Shown: positions 26,324-33,889, counted from the stretch's first letter. The stretch is 64,000 nt of DNA from JANXQZ01 sp038225555 (GCA_038225555.1 JBBRRB010000018.1:45786-109785), one strand, 5' to 3'. Made by a program: numbers and translations. The notes: generated by a model not told the origin, from the letters alone.

Positions 26324-27577
26324 ATGCCCGATGACGACGACTTCGATCCAGGCGACGACTCCGGACAAGATGATCTTGACGACCAGGATAACGTCGATGA
26401 CGCCGTAGAAGAACCTGACGACGGAGCCTCCAATAACCAAGATCTGGATGACTACTTCGGCTCCGAAGATGATCTCGTAAATCCCGGGGACGATGTCTTC
26501 GCCGATGCGTCCCAGTTCCCCGACGCGATACCGGAAGATTTTCATGACGATCCAGGCGACTGGTCGCTGCAAGATTATCAGGAATCGGCCCAAAACCTCT
26601 TTGGGGGCCACGAGTTTTTCGGCGATGACATGGTCCGGCAGAGGACCGACGAAGGCTATACGCCCTTTCAGAATCCGGCGTTCGGCAGCGGCTTCGATAA
26701 CATCTTTCCCGGCACATCCGAAACAGTGCATCTGTTCGAGCGCAATGGCCAACTGGTCGCGTTCGGTTTTGTCGCTGCGTCCGTACTCGAGATTTTGAGA
26801 GCCCGGTACCGCGGCATCGATCTAAGCAATCTGGACGTCGCCGTTCCTCAGAAGGGCGACCCCGTCGAGCCCCGGCCGCTGCCCCGCGCATTCGCCAACA
26901 TCCGTGAAATGGATGCGGTGGACCTCCGCAAATTCTGCTCGCCGGTGGGCGATCAGCAGCAGACCTCGCGCTGCTCCGCGTTCGCCTGGACGCATGGAGT
27001 CGAGCTCGCTCGCAATCTGCTGTTCGACGAAAGCCAGCAGCTCTCCTGCAACTACACGATGCTCCAATTTCAACGCCTGCAAGGAGACGCGCGCGATTTC
27101 TCCTACGCCTACAGAGGCGGCGACGGAACGATCAACGGACCCGAACCGGGCGAAACATTGGCCCAGAAAGGCACCTGTAGGCAGGAGTTATGGCCTGACA
27201 GCGAACCGGCACCGCGCGTACAGGAGCGGCAGTTAGAGGCGGATGCCATGGCAAGGAGGCTGGAAGGCGTGCCGCTGCCGATCGCCCTGGAGGATGCTCG
27301 CAAGGTGCTCAGTGCGGGTTGTCCGGTGCACGTGTCCATGAACACGGGCGTCAGTTTCTCGCAGGTCGGCCGGGACGGACTGTTCAATGCGGCCGAAGCA
27401 CCGAGCGGCCGGCACGGACGGCATGCCATGCTGATCGTCGGCTATGTGGGCAACTTCTTTATCGTTAAGAACTCCTGGGGCGCTGACTGGGGAGATAAAG
27501 GCTACTCCTATATTCCGAAGAACGTGCTGGCTTCCTCGGATCCGGAGTTAGTGGCGATCCTCTTGAAGCGGCCCTAA
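26324..27577 (+). CDS. Papain-like (C1) cysteine protease with acidic N-terminal region
   Basis: A 417-residue protein. The first ~75 residues are extremely rich in Asp and Glu (DDDDFDPGDDSGQDDLDDQD and similar). A linker and then a papain-type domain follow: the oxyanion Gln and catalytic Cys217 in VGDQQQTSRCSAFAW, His367 in GRHAMLIVGY and Asn383 in IVKNSWGADWGDKGY. No signal peptide or membrane segment is visible, so it is either cytoplasmic or exported by an unusual route. The acidic N-terminus might be an inhibitory propeptide or a cation-binding region. It begins 16 bases after the YceI gene and is probably co-transcribed. A C1 protease in a polyketide operon has no obvious precedent known to me. 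Confidence 0.85.
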   Translation: MPDDDDFDPGDDSGQDDLDDQDNVDDAVEEPDDGASNNQDLDDYFGSEDDLVNPGDDVFADASQFPDAIPEDFHDDPGDWSLQDYQESAQNLFGGHEFFGDDMVRQRTDEGYTPFQNPAFGSGFDNIFPGTSETVHLFERNGQLVAFGFVAASVLEILRARYRGIDLSNLDVAVPQKGDPVEPRPLPRAFANIREMDAVDLRKFCSPVGDQQQTSRCSAFAWTHGVELARNLLFDESQQLSCNYTMLQFQRLQGDARDFSYAYRGGDGTINGPEPGETLAQKGTCRQELWPDSEPAPRVQERQLEADAMARRLEGVPLPIALEDARKVLSAGCPVHVSMNTGVSFSQVGRDGLFNAAEAPSGRHGRHAMLIVGYVGNFFIVKNSWGADWGDKGYSYIPKNVLASSDPELVAILLKRP

Positions 27578-27579
27578 AA

Positions 27580-28881
27580 TTATTGCCTGCGTGCGTAAGC
27601 CTGAGCGGGTGGCGGAAGGGGCGATTGCTCCACCGGCGGGGCGACCACTTTCTTGGGCCGCGCATCCAGTCTCGCCGCGATCAATCCTTGCTTAGCCTTG
27701 TCGTACTTCGGCGAACCGGGCTCTACGCCAGCGGCCAATAAATCGCGCTCGGTAACCTCCTGAGCCGCTGGCAAATACTTCTGCAGGTAGTTCTTGATGC
27801 GGTCCTGCACCAGGCGCTCGCTCGAATGCAGGAGCAAATACAGGATTTGGTCGCCGGGCTTCTTCGCCAGCAGATTGTAAAGCTGAGATGGCTTCTGCAG
27901 CCCCGCCGTATTCAGCTCCTTCTCCAGTTTCTTCGAGCGCGCCTCCAGCTTCTGCCAGTTCTCGATGTCGAGCTTGTCCAGTCCCATTCCCTCGGCAAAC
28001 TTACCCTTCTCTAACTGAGTCAGATTCTCCGTAAACACGTTAAGAAACACGCTGAAGTTGTCCAAATGGAATTCGGTCCCGTAAGGCACCATCAGCTTGA
28101 CTCTCTGCAGCTTTTGCAATCCGGTCATGTTCAGCTTAGACCCGCTGAATGCCGGCGAATAAAGGCTAAGAAGCTTCTCCTCATCCAAGACTCGCACTAC
28201 TTCAGCCACGTTCTGCTCGCTGGCGATTTTGCGCAATTCATCCAACAGCGCCGCGGGCGGAATTTGCGATTCAAGGCCCGCCTCGCGAGCGTTGGCGTAT
28301 TGAGCAAGCGTGCGCTCAACAATCTCGAATCCAAGACGGGTTTTGAAGCGATGGAGCCGCAGAAGCCGGATGGGATCGTTGTAGAGCGTGTAGTTGGTAA
28401 CCGCGCGGAGTTCCTTGCGCTCGATATCGCCGACTCCGTTATTGGGGTCCAGCAGCAACCCGCGCGAGGCGGCATTCAACGATAATGCGATGGAATTCAC
28501 CGTGAAGTCTCGCCCTCGAAGATCTTCATGGATGCTGCCGGGTCGAAGTTGAGGCTTCGATCCAGGTTTAGAGTACTTTTCCTGGCGCGCCATGCCGATA
28601 GTTGCGCGCGTCCCGTTCGCGAACGTCAGTTGAGCGGACTTGGCCGTTTCGTCGAAGTTCAGCAGCTTTGCGCCCCGGACTGTTCGCGCTAATTTAACTC
28701 CATCGCCCTCAACCGTGAAATCGATGTCGAGGATCGGGAAGCCCGCCAGCATGTCGCGCAAAGCCCCGCCGGTTAAAAAGACATTGACTCCAGCCTCCGA
28801 CGCGGCGGTCTGCACCTCGCTCACCACGCGGCTCTGGTCCGCGCTCAGGTGACTTTCGAGCATGAACATGTAGTCGCTCAT
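27580..28881 (-). CDS. cca: CCA tRNA nucleotidyltransferase / poly(A) polymerase family protein
   Basis: A class II nucleotidyltransferase of 433 residues. The head domain shows VFLTGGALRDMLAG (usual G-G-x-V-R-D region), the catalytic DIDF carboxylates (residues ~52-55), RGRDFTVNSIALSL and the neck motif NDPIRLLRLHRFKTRLGFEI. The C-terminal half is helical and ends in a proline-rich basic tail. The family either adds CCA to tRNA 3' ends or polyadenylates RNA; sequence alone does not separate these, and the gene symbol is a best guess. It is convergent with the papain-like protease (three bases apart) and downstream of xerD. Confidence 0.8.
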   Translation of the reverse strand: MSDYMFMLESHLSADQSRVVSEVQTAASEAGVNVFLTGGALRDMLAGFPILDIDFTVEGDGVKLARTVRGAKLLNFDETAKSAQLTFANGTRATIGMARQEKYSKPGSKPQLRPGSIHEDLRGRDFTVNSIALSLNAASRGLLLDPNNGVGDIERKELRAVTNYTLYNDPIRLLRLHRFKTRLGFEIVERTLAQYANAREAGLESQIPPAALLDELRKIASEQNVAEVVRVLDEEKLLSLYSPAFSGSKLNMTGLQKLQRVKLMVPYGTEFHLDNFSVFLNVFTENLTQLEKGKFAEGMGLDKLDIENWQKLEARSKKLEKELNTAGLQKPSQLYNLLAKKPGDQILYLLLHSSERLVQDRIKNYLQKYLPAAQEVTERDLLAAGVEPGSPKYDKAKQGLIAARLDARPKKVVAPPVEQSPLPPPAQAYARRQ

Positions 28882-28902
28882 GAATCGTGTGTCGATGTCC
28901 TT

Positions 28903-29805
28903 TTAGGCTCGCGGGTGGTGGTCATCCACCGTCTGGCGCAGCCTGGTCCGCATTACGTGCGTGTAAATCTGAGTCGTTGAAATGTCGGCATGGCCCACCA
29001 TGGTCTGCACGCTTCGAAGGTCGGCTCCGCCCTCCAACAAATGCGTGGCGAAGCTATGTCGCAGCGCGTGTGGTGTCAATCTATGAAAGATGCCGATTTT
29101 CTTGCCATGCCCTACAATCAGATTCCAAAATGCCTGCCGCGTCATGGCGGTTCCGCGCGCCGTCACAAACAGAAATGGGCTCGACCGGCCCCGCAGCAAC
29201 AGGTTCCGCCCGTTCATGAAATAACTCTCCACCGCGCCCAGAGCGACTTGGCCCACCGGCACAATTCTTTGTTTGTTGCCTTTGCCAACCACGCGAACGT
29301 AGCCGAGGTTCGTTTCCAGGTCGGATACCTGCACGCGGCACAGTTCAGAGACGCGCAACCCGGTGGCGTATAGAAACTGTAGCATGGCCCGGTCCCGCTG
29401 GCCAGTGGGCTTGATGGAATCGGGAGCTTCGAGCAATGCATCAACTTGCTGACGATTCAGATACTTGGGGAGCGTTTGCCAAGCCTTTGGAAGCGTGAGC
29501 AGGCTGGTCGGGTCGACAGCGATGATGTCCTCCTGGAGCAAAAAGCGATAGTAGTTGCGGAGCGTAGTGATGTGCCTCGCCACTGTCCGGCTAGCCAGCC
29601 CGGCTTGGTACAGCGAATCCACGTAGCCCCGGATTAAGTCGGTCTCGTCCGTGGCGGACTTCCCCTGATCCGTTGCGGAGAATCGCTCAAACCTCTTCAA
29701 ATCAAGCTCATAGGATGCTATGCTGTTGCCAGCCAAGCCCTTCTCGATTCGGCAATGGTTGAGGTACGATCTTACCCGCCCGGACATGGACGACCCTGGC
29801 TGCAT
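28903..29805 (-). CDS. xerD: Site-specific tyrosine recombinase XerD
   Basis: About 300 residues with the two Xer domains. The N-terminal SAM-like core-binding domain (YLNHCRIEKGLAGNSIASYE; DSLYQAGLASRTVARHITTL) is followed by the catalytic domain. The catalytic set is Arg in ATGLRVSELCRV, Lys in VVGKGNKQRIVPVG, His-x-x-Arg in LTPHALRHSFATHLLEGG, His in VGHADISTTQIYTHV and the nucleophilic Tyr in the same segment. Xer recombinases resolve chromosome dimers at dif. Length and motif context fit XerD better than XerC. ATG 29805 was chosen; 29787 is an alternative. It is upstream of the nucleotidyltransferase gene by ~20 bases. Confidence 0.9.
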   Translation of the reverse strand: MQPGSSMSGRVRSYLNHCRIEKGLAGNSIASYELDLKRFERFSATDQGKSATDETDLIRGYVDSLYQAGLASRTVARHITTLRNYYRFLLQEDIIAVDPTSLLTLPKAWQTLPKYLNRQQVDALLEAPDSIKPTGQRDRAMLQFLYATGLRVSELCRVQVSDLETNLGYVRVVGKGNKQRIVPVGQVALGAVESYFMNGRNLLLRGRSSPFLFVTARGTAMTRQAFWNLIVGHGKKIGIFHRLTPHALRHSFATHLLEGGADLRSVQTMVGHADISTTQIYTHVMRTRLRQTVDDHHPRA

Positions 29806-29849
29806 AGTGCCTAATGATACAATAAGCACGAAATTGTTTGGAAGCAAGT

Positions 29850-30377
29850 TTGGGCCAATCCACTACTAAGAAGGTCCTGGTTTCCCGTTTCGACCGTGAA
29901 ACACTGGCGGGGTTCGTCAATCCTCAGTCTTATCTCCGTTCCGATGGTGTTGAACTGTTGAGCACCGGCGGCGCGCTGTTCATTGTTCCATTCCCTGAAA
30001 TACGGTCGGTTTCGTTTGTGCGCGACTTTGGCGACGGAGAACTGCGGAAGGAACGGCGGCTGTTCAATGGACGGCCCAAGCTGGAGGGATTGTGGATTCG
30101 AATGTGGTTTCGCGACGGCGAAGTGATGGACGGCGTCTTGTCGAGTGACCTGCTGCAGTGGGAGCCGATGGGATTTAACGTAGTCCCTCCCGACTCGGGA
30201 TACCAGAATCAACGCGTATTTGTTCCAAGAACAGCGCTGTCGGAAATTCTCGTACTCGGCGTCGTAGGCGCAAGGCTGAATACCCGCCCAAGGAAGAAGT
30301 CGGTGAAAGAACAATTGGACCTCGGATTAGAGATGTTCGGGCAGGCCGAAACCCCAGCGGAAAATAAGGAGAAATAA
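29850..30377 (+). CDS. Conserved hypothetical protein
   Basis: A 175-residue soluble protein without signal peptide. It begins with a beta-rich segment (KKVLVSRFDRETLAGFVNP; LRSDGVELLSTGGALFIVPF; RSVSFVRDFGD) that reads like a small PilZ/SH3-like barrel. A middle section (IRMWFRDGEVMDGVLSSDLL; GFNVVPPD) and a C-terminal helical tail (VKEQLDLGLEMFGQAETP) follow. I do not recognise the family. The TTG at 29850 is preceded by GGAAG at a spacing of five bases. It is divergent from xerD with a 44-base gap. No further functional statement is possible. Confidence 0.65.
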   Translation: MGQSTTKKVLVSRFDRETLAGFVNPQSYLRSDGVELLSTGGALFIVPFPEIRSVSFVRDFGDGELRKERRLFNGRPKLEGLWIRMWFRDGEVMDGVLSSDLLQWEPMGFNVVPPDSGYQNQRVFVPRTALSEILVLGVVGARLNTRPRKKSVKEQLDLGLEMFGQAETPAENKEK

Positions 30378-30406
30378 GGCAGCTCCCGGAGGCTGGAGGA
30401 ATGCGG

Positions 30407-30435
30407 TTGACATCAGCCCTGAAATACGATCAAAT
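30407..30435 (+). promoter_or_regulatory. Candidate sigma-70 promoter for the outer-membrane protein/cytochrome operon
   Basis: A perfect -35 hexamer TTGACA (30407-30412) is followed after 17 bases by TCAAAT (30430-30435), which has only a partial match to the -10 consensus. An alternative -10-like TATATT lies at 30442. Transcription from here would leave a leader of roughly 180 bases before the ATG at 30626. Confidence 0.35.
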
Positions 30436-30508
30436 TGGTCTTATATTGCTGGAAAGCATTTGAGAACTGAAAACACGGCATTTAGAGCAGTCCAATCAAC
30501 GAACTAAA

Positions 30509-30625
30509 CGGGCCCCCACGGCAAACTTTTGGCGAAGCACCGTGGGGAACCCGCTCAATCGACAACCGAAAGGCTGGCGACCTCTCTATTCTAGTCGGTT
30601 CGCCTGCCAGGAGTTTAAGGAGAGT
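30509..30625 (+). ncRNA. Structured 5' leader, candidate cis-regulatory RNA
   Basis: The leader can form a stem of CGGG (30509-30512) with CCCG (30550-30553) enclosing CCCCACGG (30514-30521) with CCGTGGGG (30540-30547) and an 18-base loop. Downstream, AACCGA (30564-30569) pairs with TCGGTT (30595-30600). GGCTGGCGA (30572-30580) pairs, with one mismatch, with TCGCCTGCC (30600-30608). The last two helices interleave, so they form either a pseudoknot or mutually exclusive states, and the second lies just before the AAGGAG ribosome site. It does not match a riboswitch consensus I know. Confidence 0.4.
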
Positions 30626-31504
30626 ATGACAAGGAACCGAATAGAGACAAAACACGTTTACGCGATCGCCCTGGGATACTTTGCGCTGGTGCCTGCAGCG
30701 TGGCCGGGAGAAGGGCCATTCTTTATCACCTACACGCACCAGATGGAAGAGCCAGGGAATCTGGAAATCGCGACCAAGAACGTCACGGGGCGACCGCGTG
30801 ACGGCAACCGGTTTCTCGGTGCCACGACCGAGCTGGAGTACGGAATCAGAGGTTGGTGGACCACCGAGCTTTACCTCGATTATCAAGCTACCAGGCATGA
30901 GAGCACAATTCTTACGGGCTATCGCTGGGAAAATCGCTTTCGACCGATCCCCGGTGAGCACTGGATCAATCCGGTGCTCTATGTAGAGTTCGAGAACATC
31001 AACGGAGCCGATAAGGGCTTGCTTGAAATCGTCGGTCATGACGGCCAGGACGACTTCGCCAACCCTAATGCGATCGCGCGGCTAGAGAAAAAGCGTGAGC
31101 TCGAAGCCAAGTTGATCCTAGGCAGTCATATGAAAGGATGGACCATTTCCGAAAACTTTATTGCGGAAAAGAATGTGCGGCACGCTCCCTTTGAATTCGG
31201 TTACGCCGCAGGCGCGAGCCGACCGCTTGCATTCGCTGCTCGCCCGGAGCGTTGCAACCTGTGCCCCGAAAACTTTCAAGTAGGCGCTGAGATGTACGGC
31301 GGATTAGGGACGCATCAGTCATTCGGCATTCACGAGACTTCCCATTATGCCGGTCCAACAGTTGGATGGACACTGGCCAATGGCACTAGATTCACGTTTT
31401 CGCCCGCTTTCGGCATCACCGACACCAGCGCTCGGCTCCTGCTGCGATTCGGCGTCTCGTATGAGGTGGCGCAGTTCGGCAGACTGGCGAAGAGTCGTCC
31501 GTGA
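30626..31504 (+). CDS. Outer-membrane beta-barrel-like protein of unknown function
   Basis: About 292 residues. The N-terminus (YAIALGYFALVPAAWP) looks like a signal peptide. The rest is rich in alternating amphipathic strands with aromatic residues (FFITYTHQMEEPGNLEIATK; ELEYGIRGWWTTELYLDYQA; VLYVEFENIN; GPTVGWTLANGTRFTFSPAF) and ends with a strand-like LLRFGVSYEVAQF. A CNLCPE segment near residue 210 supplies two cysteines. This resembles metal- or cytochrome-associated outer-membrane barrels. The ATG at 30626 has a strong AAGGAG site four bases upstream and is preferred over GTG 30542, which lies inside the leader hairpin. A GTGA overlap couples it to the cytochrome c gene. Confidence 0.75.
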   Translation: MTRNRIETKHVYAIALGYFALVPAAWPGEGPFFITYTHQMEEPGNLEIATKNVTGRPRDGNRFLGATTELEYGIRGWWTTELYLDYQATRHESTILTGYRWENRFRPIPGEHWINPVLYVEFENINGADKGLLEIVGHDGQDDFANPNAIARLEKKRELEAKLILGSHMKGWTISENFIAEKNVRHAPFEFGYAAGASRPLAFAARPERCNLCPENFQVGAEMYGGLGTHQSFGIHETSHYAGPTVGWTLANGTRFTFSPAFGITDTSARLLLRFGVSYEVAQFGRLAKSRP

Positions 31505-31875
31505 AAAAGACCTTTCTTTGTGCCGGGTTGCTGCTTGCCCTCACCGGCAGCGGAGCAGGAGCGCCCGGGAGTCTGCTCAGCCGTGGGCATGGAGCGAAGC
31601 AACTTGTAAACCCTTACCAGGATAGCGACGAGGCGGTAAAAGCGGGCGCTAAACTCTACGATCGCGAGTGTAGTACATGTCATGGCCATGGCAAGCCTCG
31701 GATCAGGAGGGCGCCTGCCTTGGACTCGCAGTCAATCCAGGGCGCTTCCCCCGGAGCTCTATTTTGGGTCCTTCGCAACGGGTCATTGCGGGTAGGAATG
31801 CCTTCTTTCGCGCATCTGCCTGAGGCGCAGCGTTGGCAAATTATCGCCTATTTGAAGAGCCTGCCCTACAAATAG
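31501..31875 (+). CDS. Small mono-heme c-type cytochrome
   Basis: A 124-residue secreted class I cytochrome c. The signal peptide FLCAGLLLALTGSGAGA is followed by the heme-binding CSTCH (residues ~57-61) in LYDRECSTCHGHGKPR. The distal Met ligand candidate is in RVGMPSFAHLPEAQRWQIIA, a typical C-terminal cytochrome helix that ends YLKSLPYK. It should transfer electrons in the periplasm. The GTG start overlaps the stop of the barrel protein (GTGA), so the two proteins are made together and may form an electron-transfer pair at the outer membrane. Confidence 0.87.
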   Translation: MKKTFLCAGLLLALTGSGAGAPGSLLSRGHGAKQLVNPYQDSDEAVKAGAKLYDRECSTCHGHGKPRIRRAPALDSQSIQGASPGALFWVLRNGSLRVGMPSFAHLPEAQRWQIIAYLKSLPYK

Positions 31876-31878
31876 GAT

Positions 31879-32451
31879 TCAGGAAGATAGTGCGCTTTTC
31901 TCGATCGTAGTGAGATCGCGCCAATGGCCGGGCAGCAGGTCGCCGAGCTTGAGCGGCCCAATTGCCACGCGAACCAAACGAAGCGTGGGCAGTCCCACAG
32001 CCGCTGTCATCCGGCGAACCTGGCGATTGCGACCCTCAGTAATCGTAAGTTCCATCCAAGCCGTAGGGATGCTCTGGCGATACCGGATCGGCGGGTCACG
32101 CGGGGGCAGCGCCGGTTCTGCATCCAGCAGGCGTACTCGAGCGGGCTTGGTCTTCCAGTCCTGAATCTTTACTCCTGCAGCAAGCTTGCGCAAGGCTTCG
32201 GCATCCGGCTCCCCTTCCACCTGAACCAAATAAGTTTTCGGATGTTCGAACTTCGGATGGCTTAAACGATGCTGCAGCTTGCCGTTGGTGGTAAGCAAGA
32301 GCAAGCCTTCACTGTCCCGGTCGAGCCGGCCGACCGCATAAACATTCGGGACTGGAATAAAATCCTTCAAAGTCCGAGCGTCGGAGTCCAGCGGAGAAGT
32401 GAACTGTGTCAGGACGCCATAGGGCTTGTGGAAGAGGAGAGAGCGGTGCAT
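31879..32451 (-). CDS. rluE: RsuA/RluE-family pseudouridine synthase
   Basis: A 190-residue enzyme that isomerises a uridine in large-subunit rRNA to pseudouridine. Conserved segments are LLFHKPYGVLTQFTSP, the catalytic-Asp loop YAVGRLDRDSEGLLLLTTNG, HPKTYLVQVEGEP and LTITEGRNRQVRRMTAAVG. There is no N-terminal S4 domain, which is why RluE (23S U2457) is favoured over RluB or RsuA. The exact target is inferred. The chosen ATG at 32451 begins right at the fold. The upstream DUF971 frame overlaps it by 43 bases, so translation of the pair is probably coupled. Confidence 0.87.
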   Translation of the reverse strand: MHRSLLFHKPYGVLTQFTSPLDSDARTLKDFIPVPNVYAVGRLDRDSEGLLLLTTNGKLQHRLSHPKFEHPKTYLVQVEGEPDAEALRKLAAGVKIQDWKTKPARVRLLDAEPALPPRDPPIRYRQSIPTAWMELTITEGRNRQVRRMTAAVGLPTLRLVRVAIGPLKLGDLLPGHWRDLTTIEKSALSS

Positions 32452-32789
32452 TGCGGGCACGGGCAGATCTTGCGCAGATGATCGAACGAATAGATCCCGG
32501 TATTGTGGCCATCGCTCCAAAGAATGCGGATAGCATAGTGGCCCATCTCTTCCACGCTGTTCATCTTCAACGTGGGCTTATACATTTGGAACGGGGCCGG
32601 AGGTGCGGAATAGGAGCTCTTTTGAGGCTCGGTGCCATGCGCTCCGGAGCAGGATGCGCAGGGGCATTCATCGCGCAGATAGGCGACCGTATACTCGCTG
32701 CGGTGGCCGTCGTTCCAATCGATTTTCAGGCCCTTCGATTTTGATATGGCGATATGTTCCGGGTCAATCATAGTCACAATGGAATCCAT
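32409..32789 (-). CDS. DUF971 (GBBH-like N-terminal) domain protein
   Basis: A 126-residue protein of the PF06155 type: SKGLKIDWNDGHRSEYTVAY, LRDECPCASCSG, then GHYAIRILWSDGHNTGIYSF and LRKICPCPQCTA. The two CPCxxC clusters probably bind zinc or a metal cluster. In other organisms this fold is fused to Fe/2OG oxygenases or occurs next to Fe-S cluster and MRP-type ATPase genes; its role as a stand-alone protein is unsettled. The first ATG is used; an internal ATG at 32771 is also possible. It is upstream of and overlapping the pseudouridine synthase. Confidence 0.82.
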   Translation of the reverse strand: MDSIVTMIDPEHIAISKSKGLKIDWNDGHRSEYTVAYLRDECPCASCSGAHGTEPQKSSYSAPPAPFQMYKPTLKMNSVEEMGHYAIRILWSDGHNTGIYSFDHLRKICPCPQCTALSSSTSPMAS

Positions 32790-33067
32790 AGTAGTCGCGA
32801 TCGGCTCATCGTTGATCGGAGCATGGTCACGAGACTCTGTAAGACGCCTACAGTGTACCGCTGATCGGCAACGACCCCATGACGGGTGGTTCTCAACTGG
32901 ACTTCCTTTCTGAGGTGAGAAACGGGTCTCAAGTACAGTTCGTCTCTTCCGACCAGATCCAACTGCAGCCGCCGCGCTCTGATGTCAACCCACGTATTTG
33001 GCCAAATCTACCCTCTACGCTCGTCCATCAGCTCAAACCCGCGGCGAAACCCGAGGAGGTTGCCACT

Positions 33068-33157
33068 CTAGTCCTGTGCAAATTTCTGTTTCCTTGGATC
33101 GGTGATGTCATAGGCGTAAACCAATACGTTGGTATCCAGAAAATCAGGAGCGTGCAT
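33068..33157 (-). pseudogene. Truncated PIN-domain toxin remnant
   Basis: The ATG at 33157 opens a 29-codon frame whose start (HAPDFLDTNVLVYAYDITDP, then RKQKFAQD) is the N-terminus of a VapC-like PIN ribonuclease, including the first catalytic Asp in LDTN. A TAG at 33068-33070 ends it. No frame downstream carries the remaining acidic residues, so most of the toxin has been lost. It overlaps the stop of the antitoxin gene at 33144, as in an intact module. Confidence 0.65.
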
Positions 33158-33362
33158 ACAAATCCGCTCGTTGCCAGCGCCGCTCCCCTACGCGAAACCG
33201 GAACTGCGCGAAACTGCGCTCGAGTGCTTCACGCTCGCGCAACCCACGTCCCGAAGATGCGTTCTCCGCGGCCAGCCGTTCCAGATACTCTCGCACCAAC
33301 CCGGTCAGCGTCGTATCCTTTTCGACTGCAATCTGGCGGATCTCCTTCACCAACTCGTCCAA
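33144..33362 (-). CDS. Ribbon-helix-helix-type antitoxin
   Basis: A 72-residue protein starting MDELVKEIRQIAVEKDTTLT with GLVREYLERLAAENAS, the amphipathic pattern of a short ribbon-helix-helix DNA-binding domain. A basic and aromatic C-terminal tail (RSFAQFRFRVGERRWQRADL) is the usual toxin-binding extension. Such antitoxins (often labelled DUF6364) pair with PIN-domain toxins, and the start of a PIN toxin overlaps its 3' end. The toxin is truncated, so this is an orphaned or relic antitoxin. Confidence 0.65.
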   Translation of the reverse strand: MDELVKEIRQIAVEKDTTLTGLVREYLERLAAENASSGRGLREREALERSFAQFRFRVGERRWQRADLYARS

Positions 33363-33482
33363 GAGAGAGTGTAACCTTCATGCACACAGCATAAGGTAAG
33401 TCCCTAAAGCCGTGTCAAGCCAGAGACGCCGCGCCGGTGGGAGGCTCCGGCTGCCCGAAAGCCTGCAGAGTCAAAATCGAGC

Positions 33483-33650
33483 TTATCGCTCGCGGTTATA
33501 GAAGGGACCCATCTTTTTTAGGTGTAGCGATGGATGGGAAGGATTGGCTGAGAACAGCCTGTATGCCTTGTCTGCTTGGCTTCGAACCTCATCAGGAAGC
33601 GCGTTGTATTGTTGCCAAAACTCGGGTGTGACGTAAGATACAAGCGTCAC
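33483..33650 (-). pseudogene. Truncated RelE/ParE-type toxin
   Basis: The GTG at 33650 overlaps the stop of the upstream antitoxin (GTGA). The 55-residue frame (SYVTPEFWQQYNALPDEVRS; SANPSHPSLHLKKMGPFYN) matches the first half of RelE/ParE-like interferases. These normally continue after LKK with strands carrying the catalytic basic residues. A TAA follows shortly after and no frame continues the family sequence, so the toxin is probably dead. Confidence 0.6.
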
Positions 33651-33889
33651 TTGCGCTTGTGCTGTTGTTCAACGCAAAACTCTTCAATGGGTCGAAATTT
33701 TCCTGCAGCTATGTCGGCTTTGACCTTTTCCAGCAAGTGCTCGCCGGTCCCTCCCGCAGAGAAGTCTCGTGCCATCTGCTTGTCCCAGTCGTCGTAGTCA
33801 AGTCCATTGAGCCATACGCCGAGAGAATGCCGCTCCGCTTCCGGCAATCCCATAATCGACTCTTTGAGAGATCCCACGGCCATATCCAA
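33647..33889 (-). CDS. Putative type II antitoxin
   Basis: An 80-residue acidic protein (KESIMGLPEAERHSLGVWL; DYDDWDKQMARDFSAGG; VKADIAAGKFRPIEEF). The pattern of an N-terminal LPEAER helix, a D-W-D-x-Q/E motif, a flexible GG hinge and a C-terminal I-x-x-G-x-F tail is that of addiction-module antitoxins paired with RelE/ParE toxins. Its stop overlaps the start of the truncated RelE-like frame by three bases. It is separated from the rel gene by ~80 bases. Confidence 0.6.
   Translation of the reverse strand: MDMAVGSLKESIMGLPEAERHSLGVWLNGLDYDDWDKQMARDFSAGGTGEHLLEKVKADIAAGKFRPIEEFCVEQQHKRK

Noticed and set aside
30509..30560. Possible GEMM-type (cyclic-di-GMP) riboswitch in the cytochrome operon leader, because of GCAAAC and GCGAAGC segments
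   Set aside because: The conserved GAAA tetraloop and the GGACGCAAAGCC block are missing, and the 8-bp CCCCACGG/CCGTGGGG stem does not fit the GEMM fold.
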